The position numbers were made by a program, and so were the translations under genes. A DNA stretch of 57,412 nt from contig NZ_MKJY01000266.1 in NCBI RefSeq assembly GCF_001942465.1, positions 1 to 57,412 on the forward strand, written 5' to 3'. Positions within the stretch are counted from its first letter, which is position 1; each line of letters opens with the position of its first letter. Below are positions 7,295-15,725 of this stretch, one piece after another. The notes under the pieces were generated by a model. The model did not search any database and was not told the DNA's origin. It saw only the letters and a list, made by a program, of their open reading frames with translations. The stretch is from Actinomadura sp. CNU-125 (lineage in GTDB: Bacteria > Actinomycetota > Actinomycetes > Streptosporangiales > Streptosporangiaceae).

Positions 7295-8011
7295 ATGCGA
7301 ATCGGTGAGCTCGCGGAGCTTGTGGGCGTGTCGACCCGGACGGTGCGGCACTACCACCATCAGGGTCTTCTGCCGGAGCCGGAGCGGCTCGCGAACGGCT
7401 ATCGCGAGTACCGGATGCGGGACGCGGTGCTGCTCGCGCGGGTGCGGCGGCTGGTGGAGCTGGGCATGTCGCTGGACGAGGTCCGGGACGTGCTCGCGGA
7501 CGATCGGAGCCGGGACCTGCGGGAGGTGCTGCGGGAACTCGACGACGACCTCGCGCGGCAGGAGGACGCGATCCGGGCCCGGCGGGCGCGGCTCGCGCTG
7601 CTGCTGGAGGACGGGGAGCTGAACCCCGATTCGGCGGTTTCGCCGGATATGGCGGGCGTGCTGCGGGACATCACGAGCGGGGGTTCCAAGTTCGCGGAGC
7701 TCGATCGCGGGATGCTGGCGCTGGTCGACACGGCGGCGGGGCCGGAGGGGCGCGAGTGGATGCTCGGCGTGCTGCGTCCGCTGGCGGAGCCGGCGATGGC
7801 CGCGCGGGGGCACGAGCTGTACGCGCGGATGGACGAGCTGGCCGACGCGGACGTGGACGATCCGCGGGTCGCGCGGGTCGCGGCGGAGCTCGCGGCGTAT
7901 CTGCCGGACGAGCTGCTCGCGATCATGGCCGAGCAGGAGTTCGAGGGCCCGTGGCTCGACGGGATGACGCCCGCGCAGGTCGAGGTGTTCAGGCGGTTGC
8001 GGGGATGCTGA
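7295..8011 (+). CDS. MerR-family transcriptional regulator
   Basis: 238 residues. The N-terminus is a textbook MerR winged helix: MRIGELAELVGVSTRTVRHY, HHQGLLPEPERLANGYREYR, then the LVELGMSLDEVRDVLADD recognition and dimer region (residues 1-70). A coiled-coil linker (about 80-110) leads to a 120-residue effector domain without the cysteines of metal-sensing MerRs, so a small-molecule ligand is likely. The stop overlaps the start of the next gene by 7 bases, so the membrane protein at 8005 is co-translated and probably its target. A palindromic operator sits directly upstream. Confidence 0.9.
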   Translation: MRIGELAELVGVSTRTVRHYHHQGLLPEPERLANGYREYRMRDAVLLARVRRLVELGMSLDEVRDVLADDRSRDLREVLRELDDDLARQEDAIRARRARLALLLEDGELNPDSAVSPDMAGVLRDITSGGSKFAELDRGMLALVDTAAGPEGREWMLGVLRPLAEPAMAARGHELYARMDELADADVDDPRVARVAAELAAYLPDELLAIMAEQEFEGPWLDGMTPAQVEVFRRLRGC

Positions 8012-8826
8012 GGGTCGCGAGGGGCGTGCTGTACGCGATGGTCCCGTTCGAGGCCGTCCTGCTCGTGCTGCTGGTGTCGGGGGCGTCGCCGCCCCGCCCG
8101 GTGCTGGTCGCGGGCGAGGCGCTGGTGCTGGCGGCCCTGGTCCTGGAGGGGACGGTCGCGTTCCGGCTCTACCGGGCGGCGCGCCGCGACGCGGGACGCG
8201 CGGAGGCGGCGCGGACCGCCTACCGGACGATCGTGCCCGTGCAGGTCCGCAGGGTGATGGCGTTCGACAAGGACGGCCTCGTCAGCCTGTGCATGCTCGT
8301 GGCGCGGCGCCGGCACGGGGTGCCCGCGGGGGCGGTCGGCGTCGGGTACTCCAAGGGGCAGACGGGGATCCAGCTCGCGTTCCTGTCGGCGATGGTGATC
8401 GAGCTCGTCGGGGCGGAGCTGCTGCTGCGGGCGCTCGGCGCGCCGGACGCGGTGCGGCTGGCCGTCCTCGTCGTGGACGGCTACTCGGTCCTCATCGTGC
8501 TGGCGGTCGTCGCGGCGTGCGTCACGCGCCCGCACGTGGTGTCGGACGAGGAGGTGCGTGTCCGGTACGGGGCGTTCTTCGACCTGCGGATCCCGCGCGA
8601 CAAGATCGCCGCGGTCCGGACGGTCCGCAACTACGACGAGAGCGGGCTGGTGCGGGTGGACGACGGGCGGCTGGCGGTCGCGGTGGCGTCGCAGACGAAC
8701 GTGCTGATCGAGTTGACGGAGCCGATCACGGCGGTGCGTCCGCTCGGGAAGCGGGAGGAGGTCCGGAGCGTCCGGTTCTACGCGGACGATCCGGAACTCG
8801 TCGGGATGCGCGTGGTCGCGGTGTGA
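8005..8826 (+). CDS. Membrane protein with C-terminal PH-like domain
   Basis: 273 residues. Four hydrophobic segments are visible (about 10-26, 34-54, 119-141, 152-173), with a basic cytoplasmic loop between the second and third. The soluble C-terminus (about 176-273: VVSDEEVRVRYGAFFDLRIP, then VLIELTEPITAVRPLG) resembles bacterial PH-like domains, which often follow membrane helices. No enzyme motif was seen. ATG 8005 lies inside the end of the MerR gene (ATGCTGA overlap), suggesting coupled translation and MerR control. Confidence 0.7.
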   Translation: MLRVARGVLYAMVPFEAVLLVLLVSGASPPRPVLVAGEALVLAALVLEGTVAFRLYRAARRDAGRAEAARTAYRTIVPVQVRRVMAFDKDGLVSLCMLVARRRHGVPAGAVGVGYSKGQTGIQLAFLSAMVIELVGAELLLRALGAPDAVRLAVLVVDGYSVLIVLAVVAACVTRPHVVSDEEVRVRYGAFFDLRIPRDKIAAVRTVRNYDESGLVRVDDGRLAVAVASQTNVLIELTEPITAVRPLGKREEVRSVRFYADDPELVGMRVVAV

Positions 8827-8928
8827 GGGGTCGGCCGGCGACGGCGGCCTTCGGCGCCGGTTCGTCCACTTCTCGGGCGTGGTCGCGGGGGAAACCGGTA
8901 CGGCGGACCCGCCGGGTACCCTCACGGG

Positions 8929-9522
8929 GTGTCGCAGCAACCTGCCCCCGGCGGTCGGCGGCCCGCGAACGGCGGGCCGAGGGCCGCCGCCCGCAACCGG
9001 GCCGCGCTCGTCGCGGCGGCCCGGGAGATCTACGCCGAGTACGGACTGGACGCCCCGCTGTCGGCGATCGCGCGTCGTGCGGGGGTCGGGCAGGGCGTGC
9101 TGTACCGGCATTTCCCCGAGCGCGCGGACGTGGCGACGGCGGTCCTGGAGGAGAACGTCCGGCAGGTCGAGGAGGCGGCGGCCGCCGAGGGCGCGACCCT
9201 GGCGGGCGTCCTCGGGGTGCTGACCTGGAGCCTGACGGAGTCGGCCGCCTTCATCAGCCTCCTGCACACCGAAGGGGCGGCCGGTCGCCCCGGCGCCCAC
9301 GCGTACGCGCGGGCCATGTCCGAACGGGTCGAGCGCGCGCTGCGGGGCCGCCTGCCGGACGACCATCCGCTGGCCGGGGGCGACGACGACCTCATGCTCG
9401 CGGTCGCGATGGTGTCGGGGGCCGTCACCGGCCCCGGCCGCGAGCAGCGGGAACGGCGCGCGGTGACGGCCTGGCGGCTGCTCGGCGTCGAGGTGGGCCC
9501 GGTGCGGCCCTTCGAGGGATGA
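8929..9522 (+). CDS. TetR-family transcriptional regulator
   Basis: 197 residues from GTG 8929. After a disordered basic tail (QQPAPGGRRPANGG), the HTH reads ALVAAAREIYAEYGLDAPLS, then AIARRAGVGQGVLYRHFPER (residues about 24-70). The ligand domain is short and Ala-rich. The next gene is convergent at 9548. Its nearest non-self target region by distance is the palindrome at 10637-10654 between the lipoprotein and the monooxygenase; this link is inference. Confidence 0.9.
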   Translation: MSQQPAPGGRRPANGGPRAAARNRAALVAAAREIYAEYGLDAPLSAIARRAGVGQGVLYRHFPERADVATAVLEENVRQVEEAAAAEGATLAGVLGVLTWSLTESAAFISLLHTEGAAGRPGAHAYARAMSERVERALRGRLPDDHPLAGGDDDLMLAVAMVSGAVTGPGREQRERRAVTAWRLLGVEVGPVRPFEG

Positions 9523-9547
9523 CGGGGGGCGGGAGGCGGGAGGCGGG

Positions 9548-10582
9548 TCAGCCGCCGTTGGACTGCCGGATGCCCTTCGCGAGCGCGTCGAACGTGTAGA
9601 TGTAGCCCCCGGCGGGCCCGCTGACGGTCATGTACGCCTTCGTGCCGCCGGGCGTGATCGCGACGTTCGTCGCCGATTCGAGGCCGTCGGCGCGGGGCGG
9701 GACCTCGACGGTGGCGAGCCGGGCGCCGTTCCGGTCGTAGACCGCCATCGCGGGGCGGCCGTGCAGCGCCTGGTAGAGGTTGCCGTCGGCGTCCACGGCG
9801 ATCGAGTCGGTCTGCGCGATGCCGCCGTCGACGCGGATCGCGGTGTGCCGGGAGGCGACCCCGCCCTCGCCGTCGAGGCGGAGGTAGGAGACGCGGTTCT
9901 CGGTCAGCTCGCTGACCCACAGCCCGCCGTATTCGTCGTCGAACGAGATCCCGTTCGGCGCCGACATTCCATCGGCCAGGACGGTCGCGTTCTTTCCCGT
10001 ACGGTCGATGCGCACCACTCGTCCCACGGGCTTCCCCTCGGACATGCCGCGCGAGTCGCTGATGTAGAGGTCGCCGTCCTCGCCGAAGGCGATGTCGTCG
10101 GGATTCATCGGCGCTCCGTCGACCTCGCCGGAGAAGAAGGTCCGCGGATCGCCGCCGTCCTCGGACACGCTGACGATGTCGCCGCTGGCGAAGTCGGTCA
10201 GATAGAGCCGTCCGTCGTGCGGGCTGAATTGGGCCGAGGTGTAGGCGCCGCGGTCGTCGGTGTAGACGGCTTGGGACGTTCTCTTCCGTACGTCCACGCG
10301 CAGAACCTTCGGGTCTCCGGCGGGTGCGGTGACGTCGACGACGAAAAGGTCGCCGTCCGCGGCGAAGGTCGGGCCTTCCAGCAATGTCATTCCGGTTTGT
10401 TCGTGCACGTCCGTCAGTTTCATGACTTCGTGTGCGCGAATGGTCTTACCGGTGCCGTTTCCGGGGTCGGCGGCGGCATTGTCCGCGGCGGGTCCGCTCG
10501 TCTCGGTGCCGCACCCGGTGAGGGGCAGCAGGCCGATCGCGGCGAGCCCGGCGATGGACCGGAGCGGGAGTCGTCGTCGCAT
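9548..10582 (-). CDS. SMP-30/NHL-type beta-propeller lipoprotein
   Basis: 344 residues from ATG 10582, with GGAAGAG about 8 bases upstream. The signal peptide ends in a lipobox (LPLTGC, Cys24), so the mature protein is membrane-anchored outside the cell. The rest is a six-bladed propeller of the SMP-30/gluconolactonase/NHL type: repeated D-G-x-L-Y/F-V/I-x-D motifs (DGDLFVVDV, DGRLYLTDF, DGDLYISDS, GGLWVSEL, DGNLYQALH). Metal-dependent lactonase activity is possible but the metal ligands were not traced. It is divergent from a Baeyer-Villiger monooxygenase, whose lactone or ester products could be its substrates (inference). Confidence 0.75.
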   Translation of the reverse strand: MRRRLPLRSIAGLAAIGLLPLTGCGTETSGPAADNAAADPGNGTGKTIRAHEVMKLTDVHEQTGMTLLEGPTFAADGDLFVVDVTAPAGDPKVLRVDVRKRTSQAVYTDDRGAYTSAQFSPHDGRLYLTDFASGDIVSVSEDGGDPRTFFSGEVDGAPMNPDDIAFGEDGDLYISDSRGMSEGKPVGRVVRIDRTGKNATVLADGMSAPNGISFDDEYGGLWVSELTENRVSYLRLDGEGGVASRHTAIRVDGGIAQTDSIAVDADGNLYQALHGRPAMAVYDRNGARLATVEVPPRADGLESATNVAITPGGTKAYMTVSGPAGGYIYTFDALAKGIRQSNGG

Positions 10583-10636
10583 GGGGATCACTCTTCCTGG
10601 CCGAGGCGTGCCGGTGCCGCCGGGCGGACGGTCGAT

Positions 10637-10654
10637 CCGGACAGTGCTGTCCGG
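10637..10654. promoter_or_regulatory. Palindromic operator, lipoprotein/monooxygenase region
   Basis: CCGGACAG-TG-CTGTCCGG: perfect 8-bp arms. A plausible plus-strand -10 (TACGGT, 10662-10667) follows 17 bases after GGACAG, so the palindrome covers the -35 position. This is typical of a TetR-type repressor site. Confidence 0.55.
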
Positions 10655-10760
10655 TCGTTGCTACGGTAGTGGATCACCGCTCGTGTCCGTGCCCGCCAGA
10701 GAAGTCCACGGACGCGGCGGCTTCACGGCAGCGAAACGACCGGATCGAGGCAGCTCCCGA

Positions 10761-12577
10761 ATGACTGATCCACACGCCCCGTCCCCCGAGGCCCTCGACG
10801 AGTTGAGGCTGCGCTACCGCCGCGAACGCGAACGTCGTGTGCGGCGCGACGGCGACCGGCAATACCTGCGGGCCGACGCCGAGTTCGGCTATTACGCCGC
10901 CGATCCTCACGCGGGAGAAACCGTCGGACGCGAGCCGCTGCGCGACACGGTGGACGTCGCCGTCATCGGCGGCGGATTCGGCGGCATTCTCGCGGGCGCG
11001 CGGCTGCGGCAGCAGGGCGTCGACCGCGTCCGGATCGTCGAAAAGGGCGGCGACTTCGGCGGAACCTGGTACTGGAACCGCTACCCGGGCATTCACTGCG
11101 ACATCGAATCGCACGTGTACCTGCCGATGCTCGACGAGACCGGATACGTCCCGGAGTGGAAGTACGCCCCCGGTGAGGAGATCCGCCTGCACGCGGTACG
11201 GGTCGCGAAGAAGTTCGACCTTTACGCCGACGCCCTGTTCTCCACGGCGGTCACTTCGCTGTCGTGGGACGAGGAATCCGGTGCATGGATCGTCGCGACG
11301 GACCTGGGCGACGAATTCCGCGCCACGTACGTCATCACGGCCACCGGAACCCTCTCCGAACCAAAGCTTCCCGGCATCCCCGGCATCGAGGACTTCGCGG
11401 GACACACCTTCCACACGTCGCGCTGGGACTACGCCTACACCGACGGCGGACCGGACGGCGGCCTGACCGGTCTCGCCGGGAAACGCGTGGGCGTCGTCGG
11501 CACCGGCGTTACCGGCGTCCAGGTCGTCCCGAAGCTGGCCGAGGACGCCGGGCACCTCTACGTCTTCCAGCGCACCCCCTCCACCGTGGACGTGCGCGCG
11601 AACCGCCGCACCACCGCCCGGGACGTCGGCGCCGACCGCGACGGCTGGGCGCGCGAGCGCCGCGACAACTTCCTGCGGATCGTCTCCGGCGAGCCCGCCG
11701 ACCGGGACCTGGTCGCCGACGGCTGGACCGCGTCGGCCGCCCTCCTGGAGAAGCTCCTGCCGAGCTTCCGCCGGCCCGCCGACCGGACGGACTTCGAAGC
11801 GGACCACGAGCTGGCGGACGCGGCGAAGATGAACGAGATCCGCGACCGCGTCGAGCGGCTCGTCGCCGACCCGGCCACGGCGGAGAAGCTCAAGCCCTGG
11901 TACCGGTACGCCTGCAAGCGCCCCACCTTCTCCGACGTGTACTACCAGGCGTTCAACCGCGACAACGTCACTCTGGTCGACACCGCCGACACCCACGGCA
12001 TCGAGCGGACGACCGAACGCGGCGTCGTCGTGGGCGGCACCGAGTACGAACTCGACTGCCTGATCTTCGCCACCGGTTTCTCCGTCGGGATCTCCGGCGT
12101 CCACTCCGGCGACCTCCCCGTCCACGGACGGGACGGCGTCCCGTTGCGGCAGGCGTGGAAGCGGCGGGGACCGCGCACCCTGCACGGCTTCACCTGCAAC
12201 GGCTTCCCGAACCTGATCCAACTGGGCGGCTCGCAGAACGCGGGCAGCGTCAACTTCACGCACGTCCTGGACGAGCACGCCGTGCACGCCGCGGCGCTCG
12301 TCGCGGCCGCCGAGGCGGCGGGGGCCGTCATCGAGCCGTCCCGCGCCGCCGAGACGCGTGGCTCGCCGTCATGGCCGAGGGCGCGCCCGACCACGAGTGG
12401 TTCCACGCCGAATGCACCCCCGGCTACTACAACGCCGAAGGGCGCGGCCGTCCGAACGGCCCGGCCGCCTACCCCCACGGGGCGCACGCCTTCCACGGGC
12501 TCCTGGAGCGGTGGCGCGCGGAATCCGTGCACGAGGTCCTCCGGCCGAGGACGGTCGCGGAGACGTCCGCCGAGTGA
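10761..12577 (+). CDS. Baeyer-Villiger-type flavin monooxygenase, frameshifted
   Basis: The joined product has 605 residues. It has an FAD-binding GGGFGG (residues 70-75), the Baeyer-Villiger signature [12 protein letters not shown] (212-223), a second dinucleotide-binding GTGVTG (247-252, NADPH) and the ATGFSVG segment of the FAD domain. The N-terminal arm ([16 protein letters not shown]...) resembles PAMO-like enzymes. It would insert oxygen next to ketones, giving esters or lactones; the substrate is unknown. Near position 12353 one G is missing (GAGACG for GAGGACG), so the last 74 residues ([18 protein letters not shown]...) are in another frame. This looks like an assembly error because the downstream frame stays clean. 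The start is ATG 10761. Confidence 0.85.
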
Positions 12578-12631
12578 CGGTTCGGTGACGGACGCCTCCG
12601 GACGGGCCTCGCCGCGGGTAGATCTGTAAGC

Positions 12632-13377
12632 GTGCAGGTGAGCTATGCGAGCGAGGCGACGCCGGGGCGGGAGAACGAGGACTTCGTGGCGGCCGGGCCC
12701 GGATGGGTGGTGCTGCTGGACGGGGCCACGGCGCCGCCGGGCGTGGACAGCGGGTGCCGCCACGACCCGGCGTGGCTGGTGCGGCGGCTCGGCGGACGGC
12801 TCGCGGCGGCGCTCGCGGCGGAGGGCGGCGAGCCGCTGCCCGACCTGCTGGCCGAGGCGATCAAGGAGACGGCGGAGGCGCACACCGCGACCTGCGACCT
12901 CGGCAACCCCGACAGCCCGTCGGCGACCGTCTCGGTGCTGCGCCCGCGCGGACGCCGTCGACTGGCTCGTCCTCGCCGACTCCCCGATCCTGCTGGAGGC
13001 GGACGGCGCGGTCCGCGTCTGCCGGGACGACCGGGTCGATCGGCTCCCGAGTTACACGCGGGAGGCCGTCCGGGCGGCGCGCAACAGTCCCGGCGGGTTC
13101 TGGGTGGCGAGCACGGAGCCGGAGGCCGCGTACGAGGCGCGCACCGGACGGGCGCGCTGCGCGGCTGCGCCGGGCCGCGGTGCTGAGCGACGGCGCGTCC
13201 CGTCTGGTGGAGCGGTTCGGGCGGCTGACCTGGGCCGGGCTCCTGCGGGCACTGGACGCGGACGGCCCCGCGGCGGTCGTGCGGCGCACCCGCGACGCGG
13301 AGGCCGCGCAGCCCCCGGACGCCCCCGGACGGGGCAAGCGGTTCGACGACGCGACGGCGGTGCTCGTCCGGTTCTAG
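12632..13377 (+). CDS. PP2C-like protein, frameshifted twice
   Basis: Three consecutive frames give one product of about 248 residues. Segment one (GTG 12632): YASEATPGRENEDFVAAGPG, VVLLDGATAPPGVDSGCRHD. Segment two (from about 12945): ADAVDWLVLADSPILLEADG. Segment three (from about 13165): AAVLSDGASRLVERFG and a final KRFDDATAVLVRF. The order NEDF–LDGA–LSDGASR–DDATAV matches the metal-binding motifs of PP2C-type serine/threonine phosphatases, reduced in size. Breaks near 12945 and 13155 lie in GC-rich runs and look like assembly indels. Partner kinases are not in the window. Confidence 0.65.
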
Positions 13378-13388
13378 ACGCCATCCTG

Positions 13389-13399
13389 GAATCTGATTC
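13389..13399. promoter_or_regulatory. Palindrome before the acyl-CoA dehydrogenase
   Basis: GAATC-T-GATTC, extending imperfectly to TGGAATCTGATTCTA (13387-13401). It ends 2-4 bases before the ATG at 13404, so a bound repressor would block initiation. Confidence 0.4.
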
Positions 13400-13403
13400 T
13401 AAA

Positions 13404-14540
13404 ATGGGCGGCATGGAGCCACAGGATTTCGACGACGTGCTGCAGGCCGTCCGCCGCTTCGTGCGCGACGAGGTGATCCCCCGCGAGGAGGAGATCGAGG
13501 AGACCGACGCGATCCCCGAGGCGGTGCGCCGCACGTCCCGCGACATGGGCCTGTTCGGGTACGCGCTGCCGGAGCAGTACGGCGGGCTCGGGCTGTCGGT
13601 GAGCGAGGAGGTCCGGCTCGTCTTCGAGATCGGCTACGCCAGCCCCGCGTTCCGGTCGATGTTCGGGACGAGCAACGGCATCGCCGGGCAGGTCCTCGTG
13701 CACGCCGGCACGGAGGCGCAGAAGGACCGGTGGCTGCCCCGCCTCGCGTCCGGCGAGACCGTCGGCGCGTTCGCGCTCACCGAGGCCGAAGCCGGATCCG
13801 ACCCGAGCACCCTGACGACGTCCGCCCGCCGGGACGGCGACGACCACGTCATCGACGGCGCCAAGCGGTTCATCACCAACGCCCCCGAAGCCGACGTCTT
13901 CATGGTGTTCGCCCGGACGGGCGGCGAGGGCTCGCGCGGCATCTCCACCTTCCTCGTCGAGAAGGGCGCGGACGGCCTGGAGATCGGCCCGTCCGACGAG
14001 AAGATGGGCCAGCGCGGGGCGCACACCGCCGAGGTGTTCCTCAACGGCGTCCGCGTCCCCGCCGACGCGATGGTCGGCCCGGAGGGCACCGGGTTCCGCA
14101 CCGCCATGGCGTCCCTCGCGCACGGCCGGCTCAGCATCTCCGCCGTCTGCGTGGGCCTCGCCCAGCGGATCCAGGACGAGGCCGTCGCGTACGCGAAGGA
14201 CCGCGCCCAGGGCGGGCGGCGGATCGGCGACTACCAGCTCGTGCAGGGGCTCCTCGCCGACTCGCAGGCCGAGCTGTACGCCGGACGGTCGATGGTGCTG
14301 GAGGCCGCGCGGGCCTACGACGCGGGCGAGGACAGCAAGCTCGGGCCGTCCTGCGCCAAGTACTTCTGCTCGGAGATGGTCGGCCGCGTCGCCGACCGGG
14401 CGGTGCAGGTCCACGGCGGGATGGGATACATGCGGGGCGTCGCCGTCGAGCGGTTCTACCGGGACGTCCGGCTGTTCCGCATCTACGAGGGCACGAGCCA
14501 GATCCAGCAGCTCGTGATCGGCCGGCATCTACTGCGCTGA
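13404..14540 (+). CDS. Acyl-CoA dehydrogenase
   Basis: 378 residues from ATG 13404 (ATG 13413 is an alternative). The family signature ALTEAEAGSDPSTLTT-type FAD/substrate motif, KRFITNAPEADVFMVFARTG, the C-terminal QVHGGMGYMRGVAVERFYRD and the catalytic-glutamate segment IYEGTSQIQQLVIGRHLL are all intact. It oxidises acyl-CoA to trans-2-enoyl-CoA with FAD and passes electrons to ETF. Chain-length preference cannot be read. It stands alone, starting 26 bases after the PP2C-like gene, with a palindrome at its start that suggests its own control. Confidence 0.93.
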   Translation: MGGMEPQDFDDVLQAVRRFVRDEVIPREEEIEETDAIPEAVRRTSRDMGLFGYALPEQYGGLGLSVSEEVRLVFEIGYASPAFRSMFGTSNGIAGQVLVHAGTEAQKDRWLPRLASGETVGAFALTEAEAGSDPSTLTTSARRDGDDHVIDGAKRFITNAPEADVFMVFARTGGEGSRGISTFLVEKGADGLEIGPSDEKMGQRGAHTAEVFLNGVRVPADAMVGPEGTGFRTAMASLAHGRLSISAVCVGLAQRIQDEAVAYAKDRAQGGRRIGDYQLVQGLLADSQAELYAGRSMVLEAARAYDAGEDSKLGPSCAKYFCSEMVGRVADRAVQVHGGMGYMRGVAVERFYRDVRLFRIYEGTSQIQQLVIGRHLLR

Positions 14541-14592
14541 CCTGCGGATCCGTCGCCGGGAGCGGGCCCGGCGGGCGAGGGGGGTTTTCCGG

Positions 14593-14622
14593 TTCGCAAG
14601 TGGTGCCCGGGCCGTGTATGGT
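14593..14622 (+). promoter_or_regulatory. Promoter of tRNA-Thr
   Basis: TTCGCA (14593-14598), 18-base spacer, TATGGT (14617-14622); the tRNA starts 22 bases later. This is a good actinomycete sigma-A-type match. Confidence 0.55.
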
Positions 14623-14644
14623 TTTCACTGCGCGAACGACGCAA

Positions 14645-14717
14645 GCCCCTTTAGCTCAGTCGGCAGAGCGTCTCCATGGTAAGGAGAAGGTCTACGGTTC
14701 GATTCCGTAAAGGGGCT
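14645..14717 (+). tRNA. tRNA-Thr (GGT)
   Basis: Complete cloverleaf: acceptor GCCCCTT/AAGGGGC, D-arm GCTC...GAGC, anticodon stem TCTCC/GGAGA around ATGGTAA (anticodon GGT), T-arm TACGG-TTCGATT-CCGTA, discriminator T. No CCA is encoded. Thr and Met tRNAs ahead of rpmG are conserved in actinomycetes. Confidence 0.95.
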
Positions 14718-14729
14718 CAACGACACCAC

Positions 14730-14759
14730 GGCCGCCGTCCGAACGATCGGAGGGCGGCC
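14730..14759 (+). terminator. Hairpin after tRNA-Thr
   Basis: GGCCGCC...GGGCGGCC with an inner TCCGA/TCGGA stem, followed by TTCG. It starts 13 bases after the tRNA. Confidence 0.6.
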
Positions 14760-14970
14760 TTCGTCGTTTCCGGGGCCTCGCGGCGCCCGGCCGCCCGGTC
14801 GCCCGGCCGTCCGGTCGTTCCGTCCGGATTCGCCTCCCGGCAGGTGCTGTGGTAGCGTCCCACCGGTTCCATTGGGGCGATTCGCAGGTCACCGGCACAA
14901 CGGGTAACCTGGGGGACGCTCCTCGGGGCCACTCGAACATGCTTCCCCGACCACGGTCCGGGAAATGCTG

Positions 14971-15001
14971 TTCCGAGGGTGCGGTGGGCATCCGGTATCC
15001 T
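14971..15001 (+). promoter_or_regulatory. Possible promoter of tRNA-Met
   Basis: TTCCGA (14971-14976), 19-base spacer, TATCCT (14996-15001); the tRNA starts 28 bases later. The -35 match is weak. Confidence 0.35.
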
Positions 15002-15028
15002 TGCAAACCGGTCCACACCGACCATCAC

Positions 15029-15102
15029 GGCGGGGTAGCTCAGTCAGGCAGAGCAAGCGGCTCATAATCGCTGTGTCGCCGGTTCAAGTCCGGCCCTCGC
15101 TA
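15029..15102 (+). tRNA. tRNA-Met (CAT, elongator type)
   Basis: Acceptor GGCGGGG pairs with CCTCGCT (two G-U pairs), D-arm GCTC...GAGC, anticodon loop CTCATAA (anticodon CAT), T-arm GCCGG-TTCAAGT-CCGGC, discriminator A. The initiator hallmarks (three G-C pairs in the anticodon stem, C1-A72 mismatch) are absent, so it is the elongator form. No CCA is encoded. Confidence 0.93.
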
Positions 15103-15114
15103 CTACCCAGGTCT

Positions 15115-15136
15115 CTCACCTCCTCCGGGAGGTGAG
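15115..15136 (+). terminator. Hairpin after tRNA-Met
   Basis: CTCACCTCC (15115-15123) and GGAGGTGAG (15128-15136), perfect 9-bp stem with a 4-base loop. Confidence 0.6.
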
Positions 15137-15219
15137 CAGGCCGGGTCCGAACCGCCGGCCGTCCACACGGGCGGTCCCGGTCCGAAGTTCCTGTCCCTAG
15201 CTCAGAAAGGCACTCCAAC

Positions 15220-15384
15220 GTGGCTGCCACCGACGTACGGCCGAAGATCACGCTGGCCTGCCAGGAGTGCAAGCACCGCAACTACATCACGCGGAAGAAC
15301 CGGCGCAACGACCCGGACCGCCTCGAGATCAAGAAGTACTGCCCGAACTGCCGGACGCACCGTCCGCACCGGGAGACTCGCTAA
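15220..15384 (+). CDS. rpmG: 50S ribosomal protein L33
   Basis: 54 residues from GTG 15220, with AGAAAGG 10 bases upstream. Ribbon protein of the large subunit with both zinc-type pairs present: CQEC (with CKH) and CPNC. It is therefore the C+ (zinc-binding) L33 form. Its position before hadAB matches rpmG2 in mycobacteria and the equivalent gene in Streptomyces. Confidence 0.97.
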   Translation: MAATDVRPKITLACQECKHRNYITRKNRRNDPDRLEIKKYCPNCRTHRPHRETR

Positions 15385-15725
15385 TCTCCTTCCGCCCGGA
15401 GCGGAACATCGGGGGATTCGACTCAGGCGACGACGGCGGCGATGCGGCGACCGTTTCCGGTACCCGTCACCGCCACGCGACGTCCGGCGCAAGCGGCCGA
15501 CCGTGAACCTTCCCGGGAGCCGAGCGGAGCGAACTCTTCGCAGCTTGCCCACCTGCACGTACAGCACGATCAGCACGACGTTCAGCCCGTCCCTCTCGGT
15601 GAGACCCGTGAGCGGCGGGCTGAACGTCATTCTGTTACCGTCCGTCCAGATACAGAGGTACAGGTGCTCAAAAAGGCGCGGGCACCCGGGCGCGACGCCC
15701 TGTTCGACCTGGAAGGACGGACTGC
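15385..15725. other. rpmG–hadA intergenic region
   Basis: 341 bases without a believable gene. It holds a 12-bp perfect inverted repeat (15578-15627, listed separately). The region must contain the hadA promoter; no clear -35/-10 pair was assigned. Confidence 0.4.
15578..15627. repeat. 12-bp inverted repeat upstream of hadA
   Basis: ACGTTCAGCCCG (15578-15589) and CGGGCTGAACGT (15616-15627), perfect arms, 26-base loop that contains an accessory GGTGAGACCC segment. As RNA it would be a stable stem-loop about 100 bases before hadA; as DNA it could be a looped operator. Confidence 0.55.

Noticed and set aside
10674..12287. 537-codon minus-strand frame opposite the monooxygenase
   Set aside because: Same antisense artefact; the plus strand carries clear FAD and NADPH motifs.
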